NCBI GenBank assembly: GCA_039636795.1
Contig: CP143430.1
Coordinates: 558,001 to 622,000, forward strand
Source of the DNA: Micrococcaceae bacterium Sec5.1
GTDB lineage: Bacteria; Actinomycetota; Actinomycetes; Actinomycetales; Micrococcaceae
Reading direction: 5' to 3'
Length of the DNA stretch: 64,000 nucleotides
This document shows, piece after piece, positions 24,876 to 34,152 of the stretch (positions are counted from its first letter, which is position 1; every line of letters starts with the position of its first letter). The notes below the pieces were generated by a model. That model was given only the letters and a program-made list of their open reading frames with translations. It did no database searches and was not told the DNA's origin. The position numbers were made by a program, and so were the translations under genes.

Positions 24876-25844
24876 ATGAAATCGGTACATAAAGCGCCAC
24901 CTTTTGATCCGGAGCTTGGGGCGACACTTGTGGCATTGGGTGATCTGATCACTCCCACGCTGACGGCTGACATGATCGAAGGCATGCGGCAGTCCTTCGT
25001 GGCGACTCCTATCGAGGATCTCTTGGCCGGTCGCCCAGTAGAACACTTTGAACGGACCATTCCAGGCCCCGTAGGGGCTCCAGATCTCATCGTGTCCATT
25101 TTTCGGCGGATAGACCACGAGCCTGGCGGACCCGGAATCTTCCACATTCACGGCGGCGGAATGGTCATGGGCGATCGGTTTCTTGGCGCGGATTGGCTCA
25201 TTGAGTGGGTAGAGCTTTTGGATGCCGTGGCTGTCTCTGTCGAATATCGTCTTGCCCCTGAAAACCCGGACCCGGCGCCCGTGGAAGACTGCTACGCGGG
25301 CCTGGAATGGGTGGTCGCGAATGCTGCAGAGCTGGGCATTGATCCTGGTCGCCTCATTGTTGCCGGTGCGAGCGCAGGTGGAGGGCTTGCTGCCGGTGTT
25401 GCCCTGCTGTCACGCGATAGGGGTGGCCCTGAACTGGCCGGTCAGCTCCTGATCTATCCAATGCTCGATGACCGCAATGACACGATCTCCAGTCGCCAAA
25501 TTGATGGCATCGGCGTGTGGGACAGGACGAGCAACGATACCGGCTGGGACGCGCTCCTCGGCGGCCGTCGGAAGACAGAGGACGTTTCCATCTACGCGGC
25601 GCCGGCCCGGGCTGAGGATCTTTCAAACCTTCCTCCCACTTTCATCGATGTGGCCTCCGCAGAGGTTTTCCGCGACGAAGACATTGCCTACGCTTCCACC
25701 ATTTGGGCCTGCGGGGGTGACGCGGAGCTTCACGTGTGGCCCGGCGGTTTCCATGGGTTTGATATTTTCTTTCCCCAAGCAGCGCTCTCCGTCATGGCAC
25801 GGGAGGCCCGCACCCAGTGGCTTCGACGCATTCTGGATGCCTGA
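24876..25844 (+). CDS. alpha/beta hydrolase (HSL-type esterase)
   Basis: The product is 322 residues from ATG 24876, preceded by GGAGG at spacing six. The oxyanion motif HGGG is at 92-95 (IHGGGMVMGDR), the nucleophile elbow GASAGG at 164-169 with Ser166. A late Asp (DVASAEVFRDED region) and His (GGFHGFD) complete the triad. These are the marks of the hormone-sensitive-lipase family of carboxylesterases, which hydrolyse short acyl or aromatic esters. A PucR-like regulator lies 91 bases downstream on the same strand. The natural substrate is not known. Confidence 0.9.
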   Translation: MKSVHKAPPFDPELGATLVALGDLITPTLTADMIEGMRQSFVATPIEDLLAGRPVEHFERTIPGPVGAPDLIVSIFRRIDHEPGGPGIFHIHGGGMVMGDRFLGADWLIEWVELLDAVAVSVEYRLAPENPDPAPVEDCYAGLEWVVANAAELGIDPGRLIVAGASAGGGLAAGVALLSRDRGGPELAGQLLIYPMLDDRNDTISSRQIDGIGVWDRTSNDTGWDALLGGRRKTEDVSIYAAPARAEDLSNLPPTFIDVASAEVFRDEDIAYASTIWACGGDAELHVWPGGFHGFDIFFPQAALSVMAREARTQWLRRILDA

Positions 25845-25935
25845 ACCCACGTCCGGCTGCCCGTCATGCATTGCCGCAGCAGCCGGACTGGGCCACCATT
25901 AACTTCTCGAAGACCAAAGGTGGCGCGCGTTAGTT

Positions 25936-26934
25936 ATGCAAGGACTCGTGTGGCGCCTCAAAGCGCTCGATCCCCAGGCCTCGGAAAGCCTCAAGGTCAT
26001 CACCTATTTCGACGCGCTGGTCAACAGCCGGGCGAATGCAGAAATGCTCATCCGCGGGGCGGCGGTACTGTGTGACTGTTCAGTTGGCTTTGCCATGGAT
26101 GGCCGTTCCATGTGCGTTGATGCATCTGGACGGACGATGCCGGAACAACAAGGTGAGTGGCCTTCCAAGGAGTTTGGTGCCGACGGACGGGTATGGATTG
26201 AGCGCGCCAGCCCCGGGTTCGTCAATGATGAATTGATCCTGGAACGGCTCGCGATTGCACTGGGCATCTTTTGGGATCGAACGAGTCCCGTAGCAGCCAC
26301 GCGACGCGCAATTGAGACGATGATCAGCAGCGAGTCCTCATTGGAAAGACGCATGGAGGCGGCAGCCCTTCTGCACTTGGAGCGCACTGGCTCATACAGG
26401 GTTCATACAGTCCCTGCGGTGATGCCAATGCCGGGATCGTCAGCGGTAGTTCACACGGAATTCGGTGCAATCCGGGCATTCATTCGCCCGTCCATGGCGA
26501 CTGCGCCACAGGATACGAGGGCAGGAATCGGCTTGGCCACCGTCCCCCAGGAGCTGGACAGATCTTGGCAGACAGCACTCCTGGCCCTCAGACTCACTAG
26601 CCCACACCGCCCGATTCACAATGCCGACGATCTTGGGAGCCTCATTGTCCTTGCTGAAAGGGCAAGCGAGGCCACTCACGAACCGGCTGACGTTACGGCC
26701 TTGAAGCGGCTGATCGCAGAACAGCCCAAGGCATGGCGAATGCTCGAAGCCATTGCTGAATCGGGCAGCCTGCGCGCCGTGGCCGGTCAACTCAATCTGC
26801 ATCACTCGAGCGTCCAGAATCGCGCAAGCGAGTTCACGTCGGCTCTGGGCTTCGACATCCGAACGCCCTCCGGCCGCGTGCGCCTTACGCTGGCGCTTAC
26901 TCTGTTCCTGCTTGCCACCAACAGATTCGACTAA
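25936..26934 (+). CDS. PucR/CdaR-like helix-turn-helix regulator
   Basis: The product is 332 residues. The C-terminal 60 residues form a helix-turn-helix: WRMLEAIAESGSLRAVAGQL, then HHSSVQNRASEFTSALGFD, resembling the PucR C-terminal domain (PucR_dom) in which the HTH is at the end of the chain. The central part resembles a GGDEF-like PucR fold, and the N-terminal part (residues 10-100) may bind a small ligand. No ribosome binding site of quality is visible before ATG 25936. The neighbouring esterase is the most likely target. Confidence 0.75.
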   Translation: MQGLVWRLKALDPQASESLKVITYFDALVNSRANAEMLIRGAAVLCDCSVGFAMDGRSMCVDASGRTMPEQQGEWPSKEFGADGRVWIERASPGFVNDELILERLAIALGIFWDRTSPVAATRRAIETMISSESSLERRMEAAALLHLERTGSYRVHTVPAVMPMPGSSAVVHTEFGAIRAFIRPSMATAPQDTRAGIGLATVPQELDRSWQTALLALRLTSPHRPIHNADDLGSLIVLAERASEATHEPADVTALKRLIAEQPKAWRMLEAIAESGSLRAVAGQLNLHHSSVQNRASEFTSALGFDIRTPSGRVRLTLALTLFLLATNRFD

Positions 26935-26945
26935 GGAAGTAAACC

Positions 26946-26998
26946 TCGACGGCGGTTGGCCGCCCCGGGTGGGTGACTAGCCGACGTCGTGGTTTTAC
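26946..26998. terminator. imperfect hairpin between convergent genes
   Basis: CCTCGACGGCGGTTGGCC can pair with the segment ending GACGTCGTGG with a few mismatches and wobble pairs, and is followed by TTTT on the plus strand. It lies between the convergent regulator and SRPBCC genes. Confidence 0.4.
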
Positions 26999-27021
26999 GA
27001 AGCGGACCGCGAAAGCAGCCG

Positions 27022-27453
27022 TCAGGATTCCAGCACGCGCTTCAGGTTCTGGACAAAGACCTTGTTTCGCCGGGGAACCATGTACGCCATCATCGGGGTC
27101 ATGAGAACCTTGAGTCCGCTTGGTTGCATCTCCACGCCTCGAGTGAAGCGGGCGCCTTCCCCGGCTGGCTCCACCGTGTAAGTGATGCGTGGCTGCAGTC
27201 CTGCGAAGTCGGCTCGATATTGCAAGCGCGAGCCGGGCCTGACATCCACGGCTGTGAATGTGCCGTCGGTCTTGCCCATGAAGGGTTTGAAGTTCAGCGG
27301 GTAGGTCTTGCCGACGATTGGGACAGGGTCGGTTTGGTCAGGCACGCTGGCAATGTCAACGTGCCAGTTCGGTTCGTTGCGAAGGTCCGCCACGTACTGG
27401 AAGACTTCTTCCGGTGTCCGGGCGATGACAACGCTCTCTGCAGATTTGATCAT
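27022..27453 (-). CDS. SRPBCC family protein (polyketide cyclase/START-like)
   Basis: The product is 143 residues: MIKSAESVVIARTPEEVFQYVADLRNEPNWHVDI at the N-terminus, then beta strands (GSRLQYRADFAG, ARFTRGVEMQP), ending in a long C-terminal helix. This is the START/Bet v1-like SRPBCC fold, a hydrophobic-ligand pocket with no conserved catalytic residues. Its ATG overlaps the stop of the upstream SRPBCC gene by four bases, so the two are co-translated. The function is unassigned; coenzyme Q binding or polyketide-type chemistry are the usual guesses for the family. Confidence 0.85.
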   Translation of the reverse strand: MIKSAESVVIARTPEEVFQYVADLRNEPNWHVDIASVPDQTDPVPIVGKTYPLNFKPFMGKTDGTFTAVDVRPGSRLQYRADFAGLQPRITYTVEPAGEGARFTRGVEMQPSGLKVLMTPMMAYMVPRRNKVFVQNLKRVLES

Positions 27454-27914
27454 GGCTCCGTGGCGCCTTTCGCTTCCAACTTTTTCAGGCCCATTCGCAG
27501 GGAGCTTGCCACCGGCGCGCCCCGGGTCACGACGATCATGAACGCGGCCAGGCGACCCATGAAACTTGTGGGCTTACGGTTCCAGGTAACGTGAATGCGT
27601 GAACCGCCGGATTCGTTGGGTGTGATCCGCGCGCTCACGTAGCTTCCCGGGGCGCAGAAATTGCTCTCCTGGACAGTCCACTTCACTTCGTCGGGGTCTG
27701 CCCAGTTGTAGTGTTCCTTTGCCCAAATCACTCCTCGCGGAGCTTTGCTTCCTTCCCTGATCTCCGCGAAGGTATCGCCCACCTGGTAAACCTCGTACAT
27801 GGGTGGGTAGATGCCTGGCCAGATCTCCGGCCGACGTGGGCTGAAGTCCAGCAAGGCCTCCCGTACCTTCGCCGGTGGGACGACGGAATCCAGATCCATT
27901 TCCACTTTTGGCAT
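27450..27914 (-). CDS. SRPBCC family protein
   Basis: The product is 154 residues. MPKVEMDLDSVVPPAKVREALLDFSPRRPEIWPGI is followed by YQVGDTFAEIREGSK and GGSRIHVTWNRKP, again the helix-grip (START-like) fold with a terminal helix. It is upstream of, and overlaps, a second SRPBCC gene, and the two differ clearly in sequence, so they may act as a pair. I see no catalytic motif and no signal peptide. It is separated from the LacI gene upstream by 68 bases. Confidence 0.82.
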   Translation of the reverse strand: MPKVEMDLDSVVPPAKVREALLDFSPRRPEIWPGIYPPMYEVYQVGDTFAEIREGSKAPRGVIWAKEHYNWADPDEVKWTVQESNFCAPGSYVSARITPNESGGSRIHVTWNRKPTSFMGRLAAFMIVVTRGAPVASSLRMGLKKLEAKGATEP

Positions 27915-27982
27915 GTCAGCTTCCTCACCTGATGCTTCCAGTGTGGCCGTTTCTGTTGGGCGTGCAAGGGGTTTGGCAGGGG

Positions 27983-29080
27983 TTAACCGCCCGCCTGACT
28001 TAGGACGCCGACGTCCTTCGGCGATCCGATTGAGCCGCGGAGCACGAGTCGCGCCTTCAACGGCGGGCCAGCTGGTGAGGAAGGTTTCCTGCCCTCAATT
28101 TGCCGGATCAGCGCGGTGGCGGCAGCCATTCCCATGTCGTAGACGGGCTGCGCGATGACGGTGAGCGGGGGAGTGGTGAGACGGGTCCAGGCAAAATCGT
28201 CGTACATGAGGAGGGATACATCCGAGGGGACGGAGAGCCCCGATTCCTGGATGGCTTCCACAACGCTCAAGGCGATGAGGCCGTCAGAGGCAATGATGGC
28301 CGTGGCAGCATCCGGCCCCTTCAGCAGGTCACGGGTGATTCGCATAATGGAATCGGCGTCACCGGCATTGAGACGCACCAGGTCGATCGGCTGGCTGAGA
28401 CCTTCCTCTTCGAAGGCGCGGCGGATTCCCTCCAAGCGGTCCGAGATTTGCGAGGAATCCAGCGTCATCCCCGCAACGTAGGGCCCGTCTGTCCGCACGG
28501 TGGAGACGAACGCGATGCGTCGATGGCCTGCTTCGATGAGGTACTTGGTGGACTCGTAGGAGATGGCGCCCATGTCCACGGCGAACGTCTCGACGTCGAC
28601 TCCTTCGGCGGCGCGGTCCAGCAGGACCAGCGGCCGGCCGGAGTCGCGGACCTCCTTCAAGTGTGAGGTTTCCACGGATGAGGCGGGAGCTACGATCAGC
28701 CCGTCAACGCGCTTGTCCAAGAGCACCTGCACGGCGTCCACCTCCGCGGCCCGTTCTTCATCGGTGTTGATCAGGATGACGTTGTAGCCGCTCCTCTTCG
28801 CGGTGTCGGTAATGCCCCTGGTTGCCAAGCCGAAGTGCGGGTTTTCGATATCGCCCACCACTACGCCAATGGTGTTCGATTTGCCCGTGTTCATGCTGCG
28901 GGCAAGCTCGTTGGGGCGGTAGCCAAGCCCTTCGGCAGCGGCGAGGACCCGCTCCCGAACGTCCTCGCTGACGGCGCCATAGTTGCCCAGTGCGCGCGCG
29001 GCTTGGGCTTTGGAGACTTGCGCGGCTTTGGCGACGTCGGCAACCGTTACGTCCCGCCGTCGGGATCCATCAGTGCTCAT
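27983..29080 (-). CDS. LacI family regulator of the amino-acid-type ABC operon
   Basis: The product is 365 residues from ATG 29080, with AAAGG five bases upstream; a GTG at 29086 abuts the binding site and is unlikely. The helix-turn-helix is VTVADVAKAAQVSKAQAARALGN (about residues 11-33), then VSEDVRERVLAAAEGLGYRPNELARSM. The QAARAL variant of the usual TVSRVL recognition helix suggests a different operator, in line with the TGAGNCCGG boxes upstream. An effector domain with IGVVVGDIENPHFG follows. It is divergent from the ABC/dehydrogenase operon. Confidence 0.9.
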   Translation of the reverse strand: MSTDGSRRRDVTVADVAKAAQVSKAQAARALGNYGAVSEDVRERVLAAAEGLGYRPNELARSMNTGKSNTIGVVVGDIENPHFGLATRGITDTAKRSGYNVILINTDEERAAEVDAVQVLLDKRVDGLIVAPASSVETSHLKEVRDSGRPLVLLDRAAEGVDVETFAVDMGAISYESTKYLIEAGHRRIAFVSTVRTDGPYVAGMTLDSSQISDRLEGIRRAFEEEGLSQPIDLVRLNAGDADSIMRITRDLLKGPDAATAIIASDGLIALSVVEAIQESGLSVPSDVSLLMYDDFAWTRLTTPPLTVIAQPVYDMGMAAATALIRQIEGRKPSSPAGPPLKARLVLRGSIGSPKDVGVLSQAGG

Positions 29081-29101
29081 GTTCACCTTTCAGGAGTGGT
29101 G

Positions 29102-29130
29102 TTGACGCGGCTTGTGACTTCCGCTACATT
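29102..29130 (+). promoter_or_regulatory. predicted sigma-70-type promoter for the ABC operon
   Basis: TTGACG (29102-29107) and TACATT (29125-29130) are 17 bases apart and face the binding-protein gene. The paired operators start 15 bases after the -10 element. Confidence 0.55.
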
Positions 29131-29145
29131 TTCAATCAATCGATG

Positions 29146-29184
29146 TGAGTCCGGTCTCAATCCTAGGGGCTGAGACCGGACTCA
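29146..29184. promoter_or_regulatory. paired operators of the divergent LacI regulator
   Basis: TGAGTCCGGTCTCA (29146-29159) and TGAGACCGGACTCA (29171-29184) are exact inverses of each other. Each is also near-palindromic around CCGG. The centre-to-centre distance is 25 bp. They can act as two operator sites or fold into one RNA hairpin in the leader. Confidence 0.7.
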
Positions 29185-29260
29185 ACAAGACCCAACATCG
29201 AGTAAGACCCAAAAGCGGCCCAGACAGCACCGCTGGCCCTCCCCACGATTGGACAACGCT

Positions 29261-30127
29261 GTGATCAAACTGAACTTCCGCCCGGCAGCGCTCGCAGCAG
29301 CAGCCTTGGCGGCCCTCCTCGCCCTCTCCGGCTGTGGTGGATCCTCTGCCGGGACCTCGAGCTCGGCCCAGAACCCCTACGGCCTGATAGAACCGGGCAC
29401 TATCCGAGTCGCCAGCCTTGGCGACTCGAAGCCCTACACCTTCACGGACGGCTCGGGTAACTTCACCGGCTTCGATGTGGAGCTCTTCAAGGACGTGGCC
29501 CACCGCGCCGGCGTGGACAAGGTTGTCTTCACCGGACAGGACTTCTCCGGCCTGCTCGCGGCCGTGGCCAATGGCCAGTTCGACGTCGGCGTCGCGGCCA
29601 TTGGCATCACGGACAAGCGCAAGGAAACCGTTGACTTCTCCGACGGCTACCTGGCCGGCTACCTGACGGTCATCACCACCAAGACCTCAGGCATCAAGGA
29701 CGTCAACGGCCTCTCTGGTAAGCGCCTGGGCGTTGTCCAGGGCACGCTCCAGGAAGCCTACGCGGTCAAGAACTTCACCTCCGCCCAACTGGTCCGCTTC
29801 CCGGACAACAACACCGCAATCTCCGCCGTCAACAGCGGCGCAGTGGACGCCCACTTCCTGGACTACGAGGCAGCCAAGGCGTACCAGGAGCAGTTCGGAC
29901 TGGTCAGTGCAGCTGACATCCCGTCCTTCGACGCCCCGGCAGGGTTCGCCATTGCCAAGAACAAGCCTGCCTTCAAGGAAGCCTTGAACAAGGGCCTTGC
30001 CGCGGCCATGGAAGACGGCACCTGGAAGAAGCTCTACCAGAAGTGGTTCCCGGGCTCGCCGATGCCTGAGCAGTACCTGCCCAAGGCGGAGCAGACCTCC
30101 AGCCCGTCGCCAACGGCTGCCAAGTAG
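29261..30127 (+). CDS. amino-acid-type ABC transporter substrate-binding lipoprotein
   Basis: The product is 288 residues from GTG 29261; a TTG at 29249 is the other option, and no strong binding site precedes either. Lipobox LSGC has its Cys near residue 24. The mature part is the family-3 solute-binding fold (SBP_bac_3): [32 protein letters not shown], then [26 protein letters not shown]. This fold usually binds amino acids or opines. It is the first gene of an operon with permease, ATPase, a Gfo/Idh dehydrogenase and a DAO-type oxidase, so the ligand is probably a modified amino acid that these enzymes degrade. Confidence 0.9.
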   Translation: MIKLNFRPAALAAAALAALLALSGCGGSSAGTSSSAQNPYGLIEPGTIRVASLGDSKPYTFTDGSGNFTGFDVELFKDVAHRAGVDKVVFTGQDFSGLLAAVANGQFDVGVAAIGITDKRKETVDFSDGYLAGYLTVITTKTSGIKDVNGLSGKRLGVVQGTLQEAYAVKNFTSAQLVRFPDNNTAISAVNSGAVDAHFLDYEAAKAYQEQFGLVSAADIPSFDAPAGFAIAKNKPAFKEALNKGLAAAMEDGTWKKLYQKWFPGSPMPEQYLPKAEQTSSPSPTAAK

Positions 30128-30237
30128 GGCAACCGCCTAATCAACAACACCGCCTAATCAACAACACCGCCGGGCGGGCCACATCCCGTAGCCCGCCCGG
30201 CCATCCCGAAAAACCAACAAACGTCTGAGAGCACCAA

Positions 30238-31026
30238 ATGGATTGGCTCAATACCATCAGCCGCACGTTCTTCGATGTCGATTCGATGATCGAAGTACTG
30301 CCCCAACTCCTGGGAGTTGGACTCCTCAACACCCTGATCATCTCCATCGCAGCAACCATCCTCGGCGTAGTGATGGGCATGGTGGTGGCAGTCATGGGGA
30401 TCTCGCGGTCCAAGTGGCTGCGAATCCCGGCGCGGATCTACACGGACCTTTTCCGTGGCCTGCCCGCAATCCTCACCATCCTCCTGATCGGCCAGGGCTT
30501 TGCCCGGTTCAGCCAGTCAGTGTTTGGACCCTCGCCTTACCCGCTGGGAATCATCGCGTTGAGCCTGATCGCTAGCGCCTACATCGGAGAAATCTTCCGT
30601 GCCGGCATTCAGAGCGTGGACAAAGGCCAGGGCGAGGCGTGCCGTGCCCTCGGCATGAGCTACTCAAAGTCCATGGCCCTGGTAGTGGTACCGCAAGGCG
30701 TACGCCGTGTGCTGCCAGCCCTGGTGAACCAGTTCATTGCAATCGTCAAAGACTCTTCATTGGTCTACTTCCTGGGCCTGCTGGTCAGCGAGCGTGAACT
30801 GTTCCGTGTGGGCCAGGACGCCGCAGTGCTCTCAGGCAACCTCTCACCGCTGGTCATGGCAGGAATCTTCTACCTGGTGATCACCGTGCCACTGACCCAC
30901 CTGGTCAACTACTTCGACAACAAGTTCCGCACCGGTCGCCGCCGTCCCACTGCCCCAACCAGTGGGCTGAAGGAAGTCAAGGAACTCGACGCGGCATCGC
31001 CGCTCATCACCGGGAGCAACACGTGA
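30238..31026 (+). CDS. amino acid ABC transporter permease
   Basis: The permease has 262 residues with a HisM/GlnP-type TM domain of five or so membrane segments. The EAA coupling loop is GQGEACRALGMSYSKSMALVVVPQGVRRVLPAL, near residue 130. LPQLLGVGLLNTLIISIAATILGVVMG and YTDLFRGLPAILTILLI are standard for the polar amino acid family. ATG 30238 is 110 bases after the binding-protein stop; the gap holds a repeated CCGCCTAATCAACAACA and a GCCCGCCCGG hairpin. The stop overlaps the ATPase start as GTGA. Confidence 0.93.
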   Translation: MDWLNTISRTFFDVDSMIEVLPQLLGVGLLNTLIISIAATILGVVMGMVVAVMGISRSKWLRIPARIYTDLFRGLPAILTILLIGQGFARFSQSVFGPSPYPLGIIALSLIASAYIGEIFRAGIQSVDKGQGEACRALGMSYSKSMALVVVPQGVRRVLPALVNQFIAIVKDSSLVYFLGLLVSERELFRVGQDAAVLSGNLSPLVMAGIFYLVITVPLTHLVNYFDNKFRTGRRRPTAPTSGLKEVKELDAASPLITGSNT

Positions 31027-31856
31027 ACCTCACAAGCAGCAGCAACACTGCCAGCAGCACCGGCACCAACATGTCAACGGCCAAGTCAACCGCCAAGGAC
31101 AAGCCAGCCGCAGCCGACGTCCAGACGTTCCACGGCTCCAGCCTGGAACTGCGGGACCTGACCATGGCCTATGGCGACGTAGAGGTACTCCGCAACGTCA
31201 GCCTGAACGTGGCTCCGGGCACAACCACGTGCATCATCGGCCCGTCCGGTTCCGGCAAGTCCACCCTCCTACGCGGCGTCAACCGCCTGCACGAACCCAA
31301 GAGCGGCGACGTGCTTCTGGCCGGCGAAAGCGCCCTCAAGGTCAAGCCGGACATCCTCCGCGCCCGCATCGGCATGGTGTTCCAGCACTTCAACCTCTTC
31401 CCGGACCACACAGCCTTGGAGAACGTGGCCCTCGCTCTGTGGAGCGTCAAGGGAATGTCCAAGAAGGAGGCACGGGAACGCGCTCAGCGTCGGCTCGCCG
31501 AAGTGGGCCTCGCCGAACGCGCCGACCACCGGCCGCGCGACCTCTCCGGCGGTCAGCAGCAGCGTGTCGCTATCGCCCGGGCGCTCGCCATGGAACCGGA
31601 AGTCATGCTCTTCGACGAAGCCACCAGCGCGCTGGACCCGGAACTCGTCAAGGGTGTCCTGAACCTCATGGCAGGCCTCGGCCGCCGCGGCATGACCATG
31701 CTGGTGGTCACGCACGAGATGGGCTTTGCCCGCAAAGTTGCTGATCAAGTGGTCTTCATGGACGAAGGCGAAGTGGTGGAGGTCGGCACCCCTGCCGAGC
31801 TCTTCGACAACCCGCGCAGCGAACGCCTGCAGCGCTTCCTTTCGGAGGTCCTGTGA
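31023..31856 (+). CDS. amino acid ABC transporter ATP-binding protein
   Basis: The ATPase has 277 residues, with GTG start in the overlap with the permease. Walker A is GPSGSGKSTLL, the signature LSGGQQQRVAIARAL, Walker B VMLFDEATSALDPEL, and the switch His is in VTHEM. The first 45 residues are a polar Ser/Thr/Lys-rich extension not usual in GlnQ-type ATPases (about 240-250 residues). An internal ATG near 31071 could give a shorter form. It completes the importer and overlaps the dehydrogenase gene. Confidence 0.92.
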   Translation: MNLTSSSNTASSTGTNMSTAKSTAKDKPAAADVQTFHGSSLELRDLTMAYGDVEVLRNVSLNVAPGTTTCIIGPSGSGKSTLLRGVNRLHEPKSGDVLLAGESALKVKPDILRARIGMVFQHFNLFPDHTALENVALALWSVKGMSKKEARERAQRRLAEVGLAERADHRPRDLSGGQQQRVAIARALAMEPEVMLFDEATSALDPELVKGVLNLMAGLGRRGMTMLVVTHEMGFARKVADQVVFMDEGEVVEVGTPAELFDNPRSERLQRFLSEVL

Positions 31857-32899
31857 TGCGTCAGGTAACAGCGGCACCCATCCGGACTGCCGTCGTCGGG
31901 TTTGGCGTCTCAGGCAAGGTCTTCCATGCCCCGCTGATCGCAGCAGATCCGAACTATTCGCTGGACGTCATCGTGACGGCGGACCCGGAGCGCGCCCGCG
32001 AGGCCGCGCGGCTCTATCCACAAGCGCGGATAGTGCCCACTCCGGAACACATGTTCGCCCTTGCCAGCGACCTCGATCTGGTGGTGCTGGGAACGCCGCC
32101 GCTCACGCACCTCGAGCTCGGTGCCACGGCAATCGCCTGCGGCTTGAACGTTGTGGTGGACAAACCTTTCGTCACCAGCGTGGCCCACGGTGAGGAGCTG
32201 GCCGCACGCGCGTCCGACGCCGGTGTGCAGCTCACGGTCTTCCAGAACCGCCGGTGGGACGCCGACTTCCTGACGCTGCGCAAACTGCTGCAGGAAGGGG
32301 CACTGGGCGAAGTACGGACTTTTGAGTCACGTTTTGAATGGTGGCGGCCCGAAGGCTTCGGGAACTGGCGCGATACATCCACGCTGGCCGAGGGCGGCGG
32401 AATCCTTCACGACCTGGGCGCCCACCTGATCGACCAAGCCATCCAGCTGTTCGGACCTGTGGAGGAGAGCTACGGCGAAACCGCAAATCATGGCCCGCAT
32501 CCCGACGCGGCAGACACGGAGGCCTTCGTGTCCCTGCTCCACGAGTCAGGCGTACGGTCCCGGCTGTGGATGAACGGCATGGCGGCGCAGGTTGGCCCGC
32601 GGTTCCACGTCCTCGGATCAAAAGCCGGGTACACCAAGTGGGGACTCGACGGTCAGGAACCTGCGCTCGCAGCCGGTGTCACGCCGTCGGACGCTTCTTA
32701 TGGAATCGAACCCCAGGAGTCTTGGGGGCTTCTGGGAGTTGACGGTTCAGCCACACCGGTACCTGCAGAAAAGGGCGCCTATCCGCAGTTCTACGCAGAA
32801 CTGGCAGCCTGCCTCCGTGGCCAAGGGCGCCTTCCGGTAGCTCCGGCCGAGGCGCTTGAAACCCTCAAAATCATCGAAAGTATCCACGCCTTCGCGTAA
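31856..32899 (+). CDS. Gfo/Idh/MocA family oxidoreductase
   Basis: The product is 347 residues from ATG 31856, which overlaps the ATPase stop as TGATG and has GGAGG seven bases upstream. The N-terminal Rossmann fold starts TAVVGFGVSGKVFHAPLI. The Gfo/Idh hallmark Lys is in VVDKPFVTSVAHGEEL, and a catalytic His-containing helix reads GGILHDLGAHLIDQA. The family oxidises sugars, inositols or imino-sugar derivatives with NAD(P). Tight coupling to an amino-acid-type importer suggests a sugar-amino acid conjugate (opine-like or Amadori-type) as substrate; this is inference. Confidence 0.88.
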   Translation: MRQVTAAPIRTAVVGFGVSGKVFHAPLIAADPNYSLDVIVTADPERAREAARLYPQARIVPTPEHMFALASDLDLVVLGTPPLTHLELGATAIACGLNVVVDKPFVTSVAHGEELAARASDAGVQLTVFQNRRWDADFLTLRKLLQEGALGEVRTFESRFEWWRPEGFGNWRDTSTLAEGGGILHDLGAHLIDQAIQLFGPVEESYGETANHGPHPDAADTEAFVSLLHESGVRSRLWMNGMAAQVGPRFHVLGSKAGYTKWGLDGQEPALAAGVTPSDASYGIEPQESWGLLGVDGSATPVPAEKGAYPQFYAELAACLRGQGRLPVAPAEALETLKIIESIHAFA

Positions 32900-32946
32900 G
32901 CGCAAGGGCGTCCCAGGCATCACAAACACGAAAGAAAGGGAGAGCT

Positions 32947-34059
32947 ATGTCCTCCACCAAGCACGTCGCCGTCATCGGGGGCGGCATCCTGGGCGTTTCC
33001 ACCGCCGTTCACCTGCTCCGCGGGGGAGCTTCCGTGACGCTCCTGACCGAGCAGGGCCTGGCCAGCGAGGCCACGGGCCGTTCACTGTCCTGGCTCAACT
33101 CAGCCGGCGAACGGTCCACCCCTTACCACCAGCTGCGGCTGGCCGGCGTCGATCGGTATCGCACACTGTTCGCGGCGGATCCCACCCGCGAATGGCTGCA
33201 GTTCGGCGGAGGCCTCATGTGGAACGCTGCAGGCCAGCGCGAGGTGACCGAAGCCCGCCACACGTACGAGCAGTCGATTGGCTACGACTCCAAGCTTCTC
33301 GCCCCTGAGGAGATCGCATCGGTGACGCCCGGCATCGACGCCAGCGCTGTTCCCGAGAACGCCATCTTCAACCCCGGCGAGGGCTGGGTCAGCCTGCCGG
33401 ACCTGGTCAACTTCCTCATGGAGGAGTTCCACGCCCTCGGTGGTCAGCTCGTCCTTAACGCGGGCAAAGTCCAAGTGACGCTCGACGGCGGCCGGGCCAA
33501 CGGCGTCGAGACTGCCTCCGGCGAGACCTATTCAGCCGACGCCGTCCTCGTCGCTTGCGGCGCGGCGACGCCCGCCGTCGTGAAGCCGCTCGGGGTGGAA
33601 ATCCCCAATGGTTCCCCGGTCTCCATGCTGGTGGTCACCAAGCCTGTGGAGCACCAGGTGAAGGCAGTGATGAACACGCCGCGTGCCGCCGTTCGTCCCA
33701 ACCCGGGTAACACTTTCGCGCTGGACCACGACTGGTATGAGGACCGGATCACCGAACACGCCGACGGCTCCTTCAGCATTCCTGATGACGTTGTCCAGGA
33801 ACTGGCCGACGAATCCTCCAAGCTGATTGCAGGCAACCCGGAACTCAAGCCCGCCTCCTGGAAGATCGGCTACAAGCCCATCCCCGGCGATGGTGAGCCC
33901 GTCTTCGGTGAACTTGGCCAAGTGCCCGGCTGCTTTGTCGCATTTACGCACTCGGGTGCCACGCTCGGACTCATCGCAGGTGAACTGCTGTCCGGAGAGA
34001 TCCTGACAGGCAAGAAGCACCCGATGCTGGCAACTTTCCGGCCCGGACGTTTCTCCTAG
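32947..34059 (+). CDS. FAD-dependent oxidoreductase (DAO family)
   Basis: The product is 370 residues, with AAAGGGAGAG before ATG 32947. The FAD dinucleotide motif is VAVIGGGILGVSTAVHLLRGG (residues 7-27), and a SATGRSLSWLNSAGE-like region and the C-terminal GDGEPVFGELGQVPGCFVAFTHSGATLGLIAGELL follow, as in D-amino acid dehydrogenases, sarcosine oxidases and related amine oxidases. It is last in the LacI-ABC-Gfo/Idh operon, 47 bases after the dehydrogenase. It probably oxidises the C-N bond of the imported compound. Confidence 0.88.
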   Translation: MSSTKHVAVIGGGILGVSTAVHLLRGGASVTLLTEQGLASEATGRSLSWLNSAGERSTPYHQLRLAGVDRYRTLFAADPTREWLQFGGGLMWNAAGQREVTEARHTYEQSIGYDSKLLAPEEIASVTPGIDASAVPENAIFNPGEGWVSLPDLVNFLMEEFHALGGQLVLNAGKVQVTLDGGRANGVETASGETYSADAVLVACGAATPAVVKPLGVEIPNGSPVSMLVVTKPVEHQVKAVMNTPRAAVRPNPGNTFALDHDWYEDRITEHADGSFSIPDDVVQELADESSKLIAGNPELKPASWKIGYKPIPGDGEPVFGELGQVPGCFVAFTHSGATLGLIAGELLSGEILTGKKHPMLATFRPGRFS

Positions 34060-34152
34060 CTGCTGATTGAGCAGTATTGAAGAAGCCCGGCGATCGGCCC
34101 GGATCTATCGTTGAAATATCCGAAAGATTTTCAGCAGCGAGAGGGGCCTGCC

